Assembly (NCBI GenBank): GCA_019448385.1
Contig: JAGTXO010000071.1
Span: forward strand, 62,001-126,000
DNA length: 64,000 bases
Direction of reading: 5' to 3'
From: Diacronema lutheri
Taxonomy: Eukaryota > Haptophyta > Pavlovophyceae > Pavlovales > Pavlovaceae
Position numbers and translations under genes: made by a program. Shown here piece after piece: positions 9,974 to 21,000 of the stretch (positions are counted from its first letter, which is position 1; every line of letters starts with the position of its first letter). The notes beneath the pieces were generated by a model, which did not search any database, was not told where the DNA came from, and was given only the letters and a program-made list of their open reading frames with translations.

Positions 9974-12500
9974 ATGGCCGCCATCGACCTGCGCGCCTTC
10001 GACGCGGCGCTCGTCAACTGCGAGATCGTGAGCACGCGGCCGGTCAAGCCGAGCGAGCAGGCGCGCACGGTCGACAAGCTGAGCTACGGGCCGTCGCGCC
10101 GCGCGCTCGCCTTCGTCTCGCCGCCCTGCGTCGTCGACTGGCCCGAGCTCACGGGCGACGGCAACTTTGGCACCATGTACGGGCCGACGGACGTCGACAA
10201 GGCGGCGTACACGGCCGGCGTGACCGACAAGGAGCTGCCGATTGAAGGCGCGCCGCTCGCGCAGATGGACGCCTACTTTGGCGCCCTGCGCGCCATCGAC
10301 GATCAGCGCGTCGAGACGGTGCACGCGCGCCAGAAGGAGCTGCTCAACACGCGCGGCCTCTCGAAGGAGGAGGTGCGCGGCAAGCTCTCGCCCGCCGTCA
10401 AGCCCAAGTACGAGGACGACACGCTCGCGCACACGCGGCTGAACATGTCGACGCGCACGTTCACGTGGGCGGGCTCCGAGCGCGTCGTGCCGCTCGTCGA
10501 CGCGCGGCGCGAACCGGTCGACGAGATCCGGCACGAGGACGTCTGCGCCATCGCCACGCAGCTCGACCGCGTCTACACGGGGCTCACGGGCTCGATGTTT
10601 GGCACCAAGTGGAACGTGTGCGGGGTCATGCTCCTGAAGCGCGCCGAGCAGCGGCCGCAGCCCGGCTCGGACGCCTTCGCCTCGTACGGCGTGCCCGCCT
10701 GGGCCGACACGTTCGACTCCACGGGGCTGTACGTGCCCGACGAGCGCGAGCGCGCGGCGGCGCTCGCGGCGGTGGCCGGTCTGCGCACGGCGCGCGCGCC
10801 GGCCGGGCCGGGCGGGCGCGAGCTCGCGCGCGCGCAGGGCTACCATCGCGCCGAGCGGGCTGCGAGCGCGGCGGCGGCGCGCGCGGCGATGGCCGAGGGC
10901 GGCCAGCAGTGCGCGCTCCACGGCGCGGTCGTCAAATCGGCGCTGCGCGGCGTGGGCAACCGGCTGCATCTTTGCGACGCGCCGGGCGGAACGGGCAAGA
11001 CGTTCGTCGAGCGCGCCATTATCGCCGCCGTGCGCGCGGATGGGCACGCGGTCGTCGTGGGCGCGTCCTCGGGCGTCGCCGCCACGCTGCTGCCCGACGG
11101 CCGCACCTTCCACTTGACCTTCAAGGTGCCCGGCGGTGCCGACTCCGACGGGCAAGCCGTTCAATGGCGTGCCGCGCTCCGAGCGCGGGCGCTCCCTGGC
11201 CGCCGCGGCGGCTGGTCGTGTGGGACGAGGCGCCGATGCAGACGCGGTGCCACCTCGACTCGCCTGATCGGTGTTTGCGCGACGTGACGGGCGTCGACGA
11301 GCGCTTCGGCGGCGAGACGCTGCTGCTCGCCGGCGACTTTCGCCAGTGCTTGCCGGTGGTGCGGCGCGGCTCGCGCGCGCAGATCGTGCGCTCCTGCCTC
11401 AAGTACTCGGCGCCGTGGCAGCACGATCGGCAGCACGCCTTGGTCGAGAACGTTCGCGCCTCGAGCGCGGCGCGCGACACGGGCGACGCGCTCGGCGCGG
11501 GCGAGTGGGCGGAGCTGCTGCGCAGCCCCGGCGACGGCGCCGTTCCCGCGGCGGTGCCGGCGGCCGGGGCCATGCCCGGCGCATTCCCGCTCGATCCCGT
11601 GCAGCTGCCCGAGGCCGTCGGCGGCGTCCCCATCCGCGTGGGCTCGGCCTACCCGACGGAGCTCGTGACGACTTTGTCCACGGCGCGACGTGTTGGACCG
11701 ACGACGGCTCGCTGTGCGACCGCGCGGTGCTCTGCGCCAAGCAGACGGACGTGGCGCGGATCAACTGGCTGGCGATCGGCCGCTTCCCGGGCGCGGCGGC
11801 GAGGTGCGCGTCGGCGGACGAGCTGGCGCGACGACGGGGCGGGCAAGCAGATTGCGCGGGCGTCGGTCGAATTCCTCGACTCGCTCGAGCACGCGCAGAT
11901 GCCGCACCGCGTCCTCGACCTGAAGCCCGGGATGGTGGTGATGCTGCCGCGCAACCTCTCGCCCGGCGAGGGGCTGTGCGGCGGCACGCGGCTGATCGTG
12001 CGCGGCGTGCGCGCCGGCGGCCGGCTGCTCGAGTGCGCACGCCCCGGCGCGGCCGCCGGGCGCGACAGCACCGTGCTCGTCGCGCGTGTCGACCACCACT
12101 CGCCCGACGACGGCACGTTCGCGCTTGTGCGGATGCGCCGCCAGTTCCCCGGTGCGGCCGGCGTAACGAGGCGCAGGGGCAAGCGCTCGGGTGCGCGGGC
12201 GTGTGGCTCGCCGAGCCGTGCTTCACGCACGGCCAGCTCCACGTGGCCGCTTCGCGCGTCGGGCACACGTCGCGCGTCCGCTTTGCGCTCGGCGCGGACC
12301 TCGTGACGCGCAGCGTCGTCTTCAAAGAGGTGCTCCGCGCGGTCAGCGGTGGCGAGGCGGCGGCGGCGGCGCTCGCCGCGGCCGCCGTCGCCGCCGCGCG
12401 CGAATGCGCGGCGGCGGCGCGCGGTGGCGGCGGGCGCGGACGGCGCGCGCGGCGCCGGCGGCGGGCGGCGCGCTGGCGGCGGGCGCGCCGCCGGCGCGCG
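9974..12500 (+). CDS. ssDNA-binding-like domain joined to Helitron/PIF1-type helicase (copy 1)
   Basis: The ATG at 9974 has a good context (ACCATGG). Residues 1-230 resemble the ssDNA-binding-type proteins of giant viruses (DUF5871-like): an N-terminal part with GDGNFGTMYGP, a helical middle, and a C-terminal strand pair ending FGTKWNVCGVMLLKR. This match is by eye only. The helicase follows: Walker A in DAPGGTGKTF, motif Ia SSGVAATLLPDGRT, motif II VVWDEAPM, motif III GDFRQCLPVV with RGSRAQIV, then LKPGMVVMLPRNL, GLCGGTRLIV, and C-terminal THGQLHVAASRV and VVFKEVL. The last motifs are typical of Helitron helicases. The motifs are spread over three reading frames in a few steps, the same in both copies, so the gene is either spliced in an unusual way or broken. 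No Rep nuclease precedes it. Expected role: DNA unwinding during element replication. Confidence 0.7.
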
Positions 12501-12509
12501 GTGCTGGCC

Positions 12510-13873
12510 AGCACCCGCCGGCGCGACGCCCGCCGCGCCGCTCGCGCCGACGCGCAGCCGTCGGGTGCTCGCCAGCACCGCGCGCCGCGCGACCGGCCCG
12601 CGTACCTGCGCGCCCTTCTAGGGCGCGCAGGGCGGCGCCAATGCGGCCGGCGCGCAGGGGCCTCACGCTGGCGCGCTGCCCGCCGCCGCGTGGGTCGCCG
12701 CTGCGCGCGTGCCGTCGGCGCTGCCGCCGCCCGGCGTCGCGCTCGCGCCGCAGCCGCAGCCGCCGCCGCCGCCGTCGCCGCCGCCTGCCGCCTGCCGGCA
12801 AGCTGGGCAAGTGCGCAGCGGCGGCGACGGCGGTGCGCGACCCGGCGAGCAGGCGGCGCGCCGCCGAGCCGGGGGCGGGCTCCGTGGGCGACGAGGCTCG
12901 CCCGCCACTCGCACTACTCGCGCGCCAAGTGCGCACAACGCGCCCCCCCCCCCCCCCACCCCACCCCCCGATGAATTTAATGCTCATACCATGGCGTCGC
13001 GCCACGGCAGTACGCCCGTGGCCCCGGCGGCCAGCCTCGCGCCGCTACGCCGTGTCGTCGCGGCCGGCGCACACAGCGAACTGTGTTTCCGCGGCACATG
13101 CCCGGCTGCTCGCGCGCTGCAAGCTTGCCGAACTGCTCGCGCTGGAATGGCGCGTTGCGGGCGTGCCCGCGCACCGCGCGTGTGCCATGCGCGTTCCGGG
13201 AGCGCCGCGCCGCGCGCCAAAGCGGCGCGCGGCGGACGTGCGGCCTCGGGCCGAAGAGGGGCCGGCGCGACCGGCCGCGAGGCGGGCGCAGACGCTCGGC
13301 GTGCCGGTCGATGCGTCGTCCAAATCCGCGTCGGGCGGATGCGCGCCTGGGCCGGCGCTGCGTGCAGTCGGCGGGGCCCGGCCACGCGCTCGGGCGTAAC
13401 GTTCGCGCCTGTTCGGCCGAGGCGCACTCGCCGTCCCCTCGCGCCGGCAACGTGCGTGCGGGCCAGCACGCAGGCAGCGTACGATGCCACGGCAGCGGCG
13501 AGCGCGTCCCCGCCGGTGTGCCGCTCGGCGCCCCGTCACGCGCAACGTGCGCGCCGCCCGCTGCATGCGCACGCATACGCGCGCTGGCAGCGTGCGCAAA
13601 ATTGCCCGGGCAAGATCGTCCCGCGCTCGCGCCGCCGACGCATCATTCCATGTGTCCGTTTCGGCATCTGCCACCATCCACCAGCCCTCGAAAGCCGGCT
13701 TGCGCGTGGGCGCCCGTCCGGTGCGAGAAGCGGCTCGCGTCCTCGCGCGGGGCGCCTCCGCGCCAGGCGCCCGGCGCGCGCTCGTCTTGCCGCGCCACCA
13801 CGCTGATCTGCGCCCAACCCTCGCTCGCCAATTCCCCCGTCGTCCCTGCTGCGCAGCCCGCAACAGCGCGCGC
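12510..13873. other. Element interior without an assignable gene (copy 1)
   Basis: Very GC-rich, with a C15 run at 12943-12957 (C22 in copy 2). Open frames exist on both strands. One minus-strand stretch (about 13580-13720, reading WWMVADAETDTWNDASAARA) looks more like protein than its neighbours and may be an exon, but no gene model could be built. ATGs at 12990 and 13484 on the plus strand could belong to an extended 5' part of the protease gene. Confidence 0.3.
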
Positions 13874-15542
13874 ATGGCGCGTGCACGGCGCGGCGCCTTG
13901 AGCAAGTTTTACGTCGTCGGTCGGCAGCCTGTGGAAGACGCGTTTGACGGCCCGATGTGGCCGGTGAGAGTGCCCGGCGTGCCGCGTGGTGAGCGCCTGC
14001 ACGGCTTGCCGGGCTCGGCGCGCGCCCAGCCAGCCTCCCTCCATCCCGCCGCAAACCGTGCGTGCGCACCCCGCACACCCGGCGCTGCGCGGCGCGGCGC
14101 AGGCGCGAAAAACGAGGGCAGCGCGTGCTACACGACCGTCCTTATGCAATCGCTCTTCGCCCTGAACATGCTCCGTGCGATGCTTCGCTCCGCTTCGCGC
14201 CGTGCCAACAGCGTCGAGAGGGCGCGTTTTCGGGACTTTGGCACGCTGATCGAGGACACCAGGGCGCCGACACGGCTGTGTCTTGTGTCCGTCATCGACG
14301 TCATCTCGGGCCGTGGCGCGCGAAGGACGCCGCAGGATGCCGCTGAGTTCTTCCGGTTGCTGCTCGGCCGAGTGCCCGGGCTCGCTGCGGCCTTTGAAGC
14401 CGACACACGCGTCGGGCCAGTGCTCGAGCAGATCGCCGTGCCTTCAGAGGCCGGCGAGGGCATCGCCGTACTCGTCAGCGTCGGCGGCGATGCGGCGCGC
14501 GCGCTTGCACACGCTCTGGGGGGCGCCGCTGGGCCGCCGCGGGATCGCCACACGAACGCGGGCCACTCGGGCGTGCTCACGCCAGCCAGCATTGCTGTCG
14601 AGGCGCCGCGCACGACGCGCGGCAATGGCTCGCAGTGCAAGAACAACCGCGCGCTCGTGTGCGCGCCGCGGCTGCTGCTCGGCGGGCGCGACCACCTCCC
14701 CGTCGCCGGCGTGGTGCACGTGGGCGAGGGGCCGATGAGCGGGCACCTTGTCGCCATCGTGCTCCGCAACGAGGCTTGGTTTCCGTGCGACGACTACAAC
14801 GTGCGGCGGCGCGCACGGTCGCTCGGTGCCGCGACCGGCGGTCGAGCGCAGCCGCGACCGCCCCGTCCTCCCGCGCGGCACGCGCGCGTGGCCTGAAAGC
14901 TCGCGCGCGCGCCTGCCGCACGCACGCGCGTTGCCCGCGCAGATCTACAACGTGCCTGAGTCCGACGCGCTGGCGTGGGCAAGTGGTGCGAGCATGCTCG
15001 TTCACAGCCGGCTCGACGTGGAGCCGTTGGACCCGGCGCTGGGCTCAGCGTCACCGCCGTCGGCCGCATCGCCTGCGTGGCCGAGCTCGGAGCCCGACGC
15101 GCCGACCTTGCCGGCAGCCTGGCCGCGGGTGCGGCAGATGGCAGCGGTGCCAACAGATGCGACGATCGGCATCGCGGAGACGGCTGCAGACATCTCTACG
15201 GCGGCGATCGGCCCAGCTGCGTGCGAGGCCCGCCAAGTTGTCTCCGTGACGCGCGCATTGCCAACAGCGGTGAGTGCGTCCTCGTCTCCGGCGGCCGCTG
15301 TGCCCCCCCCCCCCCCCCCCCCCCCCCACACACACACAACTCTCCCTACCTTCTTCCTCCTTTCGCACCTCGCACGCGCACGCCGTCCGCTGTCCGCTGT
15401 CCGCGGCCCAAATTGCCTTGCGGAAGCCGAGCAGGCAGAGCCCTGCTTGGATGGCTCCAGCGCGCATCTTGTGGATGGCGACGCTGTGGGCGAGCACGGA
15501 CGCTCAAATGTGACCAGTGGCGCGCACGTGCACGTGCGCTAA
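13874..15542 (+). CDS. USP-type ubiquitin carboxyl-terminal hydrolase (peptidase C19), copy 1
   Basis: Cysteine protease expected to remove ubiquitin or ubiquitin-like proteins. The Cys box reads NEGSACYTTVLMQSL, the family's N-x-x-x-x-CY-x-x-x-LQ-L form. QDAAEFFRLLL is the typical QDA-EF helix. The His box is SGHLVAIVL with W..CDDYN after it, giving Cys, His and Asp. Exons: 13874-14800, 14943-15269 and 15435-15542, for 453 aa. Splicing at 14801-14942 restores DDYN-IYNVPESDALAW, the expected USP C-terminal strand and helix (SMLVHSRL). Intron 2 has a GTGAGT donor and contains a C25/(AC)n tract. In copy 2 that tract is 5 nt longer, which would break the frame if it were coding. The domain is short, about 250 residues between boxes, without long insertions. 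The start is the first ATG near the Cys box; an upstream exon is possible. Confidence 0.75.
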
Positions 15543-15898
15543 CTGGACGTCGAGCGTGTGCGCCTTGTCCGCACGTGTGCACTCACGTGCGTCTGCGGCG
15601 ATCTGCCCGGCGTAGTAGTCCGCGCGCGCGGGAGCCGCGTCGGCAGTAGGAGCAGGATAACGTACTTGCGCCTGACGAGGACGGCGAGAAGTGCGGCTTT
15701 TCGCTCGGGGTCTACCATGCCGCCGAGGTTGGCGCTGGCGCGCGTGAGGCAGTCGGAGCGCGCTGGGCCCGGGTTGAAGGCCTCACCCCGGGGGACGGGA
15801 GGATTCAAGGCGCCGAGCCGCTGCGGGTGCGGCGGGAGGCCCCGGGCGGGTGTGCTAATGCGGCTCGATGGCCGCCTGCCGGGGGGGGGGGGGGGGGG

Positions 15899-15941
<43 letters not shown>

Positions 15942-16339
15942 GGGCCGCCCGCGGAAACGGAGGTGAGCGTGTGGGAGCGGCGCGCGTCGGCGCGCGCGGC
16001 TGGCGTGCAGCACGGATAAGTCTTGTGTGGACTTCGCGGGGCGGATCCCGGTGCAGGGATTGCCGACGTAGGCCGCGAGCGCGAGCAGGGCGGGGATGAA
16101 GACGGATGATGGGGTTGGGGCCAAGGCCGCCGCACCCGCAGCTATCACGGTGGCAGCGACCGCCACGGTCAGTGCGAGGCTCGCGTGGCCGCTGCGCGGG
16201 CAGCTCGCCCGCCAGGTCCAGGAGGGCCGGCCTGCGGCCTCAGTGCCCAGCGTTGGGCATGTCAGCGTCTGCGTCTGCGGGCCCGCCACTGCGATGGCGC
16301 ATTGAGCCTGGCGCACCAAAACGCAATCGGTCCGCCGAT

Positions 16340-16379
<40 letters not shown>

Positions 16380-16990
16380 CGAGGCGTGCGCGGGGGCTTG
16401 GGGTGGGCTCCGGGTGCCGGCGCTGTGCCAGCGGCGGGCTTGGTTGACGCCGTCTCGCCGGGGCCCTTGCGCCTTGCGGCGCGAGCGTCGCGGAGGGGCG
16501 TCGGCTGCGCTGGCTCCGCGTCGGCGGTGGCGTGGGGCAGGCTCTTGTGGAGGGCGGAGTGCTCGCGCACGAGTCGGTTGCCAAGGCGGGCTGTCTGCGT
16601 GCCGTTGGGCTGCGCTTGGGCAGGTAGGACCTGCGGCCTCGGGGGCGGGCGGGTTTTCGTGTTGGGCCAGGCGGCAACGCGCACCGGCCGTGTTCGCGGC
16701 CGGCAGGCGGACGTCCGCAGCGGGGCGGAGAATGCGGGTGAAGCGCTTGCACGGGCGCGGTTCGCACCTGGCGGCCAGGCGATCACGAACCGTTGGGTCG
16801 CCCGGCTGTTTGGTGGAGCCGAGGGCAGCAAGGATAGCGAGCTTGGCCGCCTCATCGGTGACGAGCGGCACTGTTGCCCAGCTCTGTACCTCGAAGCCCT
16901 GGATGTGCAGGCGTCGGGGAAGTTCCCGGCAGCGTCGCCTGCGTCCGTCGAGAGGCGGACCGAAGTCGCGCCCGTGCCCCCGTTGGCGAC
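15539..16990 (-). CDS. Membrane protein of the element, spliced (copy 1)
   Basis: Three stretches on the minus strand read as protein: about 16930-16740 (GFEVQSWATVPLVTDEAAKL), 16250-16020 with two hydrophobic helices (SLALTVAVAATVIAAGAAAL and SSVFIPALLALAAYVG), and about 15815-15539 (NPPVPRGEAFNPGPARSDCL, then RRKYVILLLLPTRLP). A junction from TQDLS at about 16018 to a CCCGCAG acceptor near 15816 keeps the frame. The intervals between the stretches hold the long C-tracts (C on this strand), which fit intron pyrimidine tracts. The stop TAG at 15539-15541 overlaps the TAA of the protease gene on the other strand. No family recognised; 5' exon unknown. Confidence 0.45.
15881..16379. repeat. Long G/C homopolymers (G20-A-G38 and G39)
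   Basis: Runs at 15881-15939 and 16341-16379, with a G18 run at 17748-17765. They lie in predicted introns of the minus-strand membrane gene, where they read as C. Lengths differ slightly in copy 2 (18/38, 38 and 17), the only common difference between the copies. Confidence 0.9.
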
Positions 16991-17824
16991 ACCGAGCTCT
17001 CGCTCGTTCACACCGGCCCGCCGACGCGGGCGCGTGGTGCGCGCGCGTTGGGTGCGTGTCTGCCTCGAGCAGCGTGCCCAGTCGCAGTGTGGGCGCGTGT
17101 CCGTCTGCCTCAAAACGCCACGTGGAGGGGAAGGCGCGGGGCGGGCTCGCCGAGGAGGTGCCGCCGCTCGCTGCCACCCGGCGCGGGCTCGGGGCAGCCG
17201 TCTTCGGGTGCCGCGCTCTTCGCGCCATGCACGAACGTTCCGCCGCGCTCGCAGCGCGCGAGCGCACACACAGAGCGCGCGGCGACCCCGGCGGGGGCAG
17301 TGCGTCCCGGTGGCACTCGCGGGCGCGCGCCTGGCCTGGGCGCAGCTGGGCGCGTTGCCGCCCGCGCAGCGAGCCGCCCGCGCGCCTCGCCGCGCGCGCG
17401 CTTCGTCGCACGCGTGCGCCCTGCATGCACGCGCACAGCGCGCGGCGGCTCGGCGCAGTGCAAGGCAGAGCGTGCTGCAACGGTTGCGAGGGCGCGCACG
17501 CGCGGCGCGGCGCGCCCCTGTGTGGTCGCCTGCGCGCGGCGCGTGGTCCGGACGCAGCTCGGTGGCGTGATGCCGTTCGTGCAACACAGTGCGCGTGAGA
17601 GCCGCACGTGCACACCTGCAGTGCAACGCGGCATTGCGCGCGTTGCGTGGGCGGAGCGCGGCTGGATGTGCTTGAGGTCGCGCAGCATGCCGCGCGCCGC
17701 GCGCTGTGCGGCGCAGCGAGTCGGCCATGCCCCTGGTCCTCGTCTCCGGGGGGGGGGGGGGGGGGTGGTGGTGGCAACCAGGATCCGCCAGCGCGTGGTG
17801 GGCGCCGTCCAACTCCCAGCCAGG

Positions 17825-17967
17825 ATGCGCCCCGTTCTTCCCCGACACTCTCCGTCCAAACCCGCCGCCCAGCCTGCCGCCGCACCCGCCGCCAACGCCG
17901 CCGCTGCCGCCGCCGTGGCCGCGCCGCCACCGCCGCCACCGCCGCCGCCGGCCGGCGACGCGGGCGA

Positions 17968-18046
<79 letters not shown>

Positions 18047-21000
18047 GCCGCGCGCACGTTCTTGAAGCTCGCGCCCAGGGCGCGCGCGGCCGCCTCGGCG
18101 CGTGAGGCGTTGCGCGCCGCGTGTGCGCGCGCGGACGCGGCGGCGTCGTCACACGCGTCGGCGCCGCACGCGCCCGCCGGTTCGCGCCGCCGGCGGCGCG
18201 CGGGCGCAGGCGAGCTGGCGCTCGCGGCTGCGCGCGCGCTCGCCTCGACGGAGCACGGCGATTTGACGGACGACGCGCTCGAGGCCGCCGTCGAGCAGGA
18301 GCTGGGCGACGAGCGCGGCCAACTGCTGCTGTGCACGCGGGGCGCAGCGGCGCAAAGGCCCGCGCTTTGCCGGCTCCTGAAGCACGCGTGCGCGTCGGCG
18401 CGCGCGGCGAAGCGCGCGCAATTCACGGTGTTCGTCGTGCGCGCGGCCACGCGCGGCGAGCGGGGGGGCGCCGCCGCGAGGCGCGTGGACTCGGTGGTCG
18501 AGCTGTCGTGCGCGCTGCACGAAAAGGCGGGCGCGCTCGGCGGCCTCCAGAGCGTCTGTGTGCGTGGCTTTGCCCTCGAGCGCCGCCGGACACTCGACGG
18601 TGGCGCCGAGGCCGGCGCGTCCGCCATCGGCCAGGACGAGCAGGTCGAGGCAGAGGCGGGCGAGGCGTCCGTCGCCGGCGTGACGATGGCCAAGCAGCTG
18701 CGTCAGTTTGCCGAGCAAGTTGCCCGCGACGACGTGCTCTTCCGCGTCGCCGTGTCCGAGGCCGACGCCCACGCCCGGCTGGCGCGCGTTGCGGGTGACG
18801 ATGTCGGCGCGTACAGCGTCGTGCTCGCAGTCGCCGGGCTCGTCTGGCTGGCCAAGGCCGACGAGGTTGCGCCGGCGGCCGCCCGGTCCGCCGCCGCGCC
18901 GCCCGCCGCCCCGCCTGCTGCCGCCACGTCCGCCGACGCCGAGCGCGACGCCTCGCCTTCCGACCGCCTGCGCGCGCTGACGCTCGCCGTGCGAGTCGCG
19001 CTCGCGCGCGGCGTGCTGCGCCACCTCCTCGCCGACGCGTCGCCGGGCGCGTCCGCGACCGCTGGCGGTAGTTGCGCGACGCCCGTCGAGGCGGCCACGT
19101 CCGCCGCCGCGCCGCCCGCCACGGGCGTCGTGACGAGTGGCGTCGCGGCGGGCGCTGTGGCGGCCGCACCGGCTGCTGCGGGCGGTGCGACGGCGGGTGC
19201 ATCGCCCATCACGCGGCCGGCGAAGCGCGCGCGGCGCACGCTCACCGCCGCTCCAGCCGCCTCGGCCGTTGCGGCCGCTGGAGGCGCACGCGCGGGCGCA
19301 CGCGGCGCGGCCGGCGCGCCTCGCGCGCGCGCCGCGCGCGCGCCGGCCGAGTACGTCTGGCTTGCCATCGCGCGCCGGATGCTGGCGGCGCGACACGCGG
19401 CGGCCGCGGGCGGCGACTTTGTCGCGTCGTGCGTCGCCGCGATGCAGGCCGAGTACGGCGACGGCTGTGCCGTCGTCGTCGGCGACGCGCCTGATGACGC
19501 CTTGGTCGAGGCTGCGGCGGCGGCGCTGCTCGAGGGCAAGCACGCGGCGGTGAGCCTCGGCTGCGTCGACCGGCCGGCGGTGCTCGTCGTGCAGCGCGCC
19601 GTGGACGCGCCCACGTCGCGCGTGCACGGGTGGTGCGCGCACGCGGCGGGCGCCGCCGAGTTTGACGAGGGCGCCGCGCACGGCGTGTTCAACGCGATCG
19701 TCGAGCGCGCGTGGGCGCTGCGTCCGGACCCGGCTGACGGCAGCCCGCCGCCCACGCGCACGTGGGAGGTCGAGCAAATCGCTGGCGACGCGCCCGACCA
19801 GGCGGGCGTGGCCGCGCTGCGCGTGCTCTACGCGCTCGTCGCGGCGCACGGCCGCTACCGCTCGGCCGCCGCGCTCTTTGGCGCGCTCGCGCAGCTGCAC
19901 GCGCCCGACGCCGCCGGCGCGCGCGCGGAGGTCGTCGCGGCGGCGTGCGCGGTGCCGCACGGCGCGCGGCCGGGCGCCGCGCCGGCGGCCGCGCGGGACG
20001 ACGCGAGGGAGCGCGCATGGGAGGGCGCTCAGATCGCCGCGCTCGCCGTCGGCGCGGACGCTGCGCGCAGGCGTGTCGCGCCCGTGCGCGCGCTCGTCGA
20101 CGCGCTCGGCACGCCACCGACCTCGGCGATCACGGGCGGGCCGGCGGTCCGGCTCGCGGGCGCGGGCGACGGCGGCCACGGTGCACGGTGGGTGGGCGGG
20201 CAGGCGGCGACGCCCGCCGAGCAGCTGCCGAGGGAGCTGCTGCGCGCCTACCACGAGGCGGTGCTGTGCGTCACGCCCGGCAGCCTCCAGCTCGGCCCGG
20301 CGGCGCTCGACGCGGTCACGCGGCCGCGCGAAAACGACACGCTGGAAGGCCTCCTCGCGCGCGTCAGCTGGCAGTGCGGCGCGAGGGCGAGCACGTGCGC
20401 CATGCTCGCCACGTTTTCCGAGCAGGCGGGCACCGGCTCGCGCGTCGCGCTCAAGGCCCTCCGCACGAGCTCCGACCTGGCCGGGCTGACGGCGGCTGCG
20501 GTCGGGCAGCAGGCGCCGCAGACGCCGCCGCCGCCGCTGCTCGTGATGCTCGGCCGCTGCCCCAGCCCGCTCGTCGGCGGCGGCCTCTTCCCGCCCGACC
20601 GCGCGACGGGCGAGCCGGCGGTGCACGCGGCGACGTCCGAGCTCGCCGTCGAGCTGCTGCGCGACGCGCGCGCGCTGGCCGGCACGGACGGGCGGCTCGT
20701 CGTGCTGTGCCTCGAGGCGTCCAACCCGCTCTGGTTCTGCCCCAAGGTGCGCGAGCTCGAGCTGCCGCGGACGCGGTCGGACGGCGTGCGCGCGTCCGGC
20801 TGCACCTGCCCTGCGACGTGCAGCGATGCGCGCGGCGCGGCGGGTGGCGCTGCCCGCGGCGCATCGACGCGGCCGGCGGCGCGCGCGATCAACAAGGCGG
20901 TGCTCGACCACTTCGTCGCGCTTTTCGGCCGCGAGGGCTTCGCGACCTTTGAGTTTGCGGGCGGCGGCGAGGCGAGCTGGCTGTGCGACAGCGCGGCCGG

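Noticed and set aside
9974-12500. Classical autonomous Helitron
   Set aside because: The helicase fits, but no HUH Rep nuclease was seen before it, and the left end does not start with TC. A right-end hairpin with CTRR could not be shown.
15855-18152. Very long antisense frames, for example a 765-codon minus frame here and others of 300-1,000 codons throughout
   Set aside because: At this base composition stop codons are rare and repeats of unit length divisible by three keep all frames open. The frames lack motifs and cross predicted introns and homopolymers.
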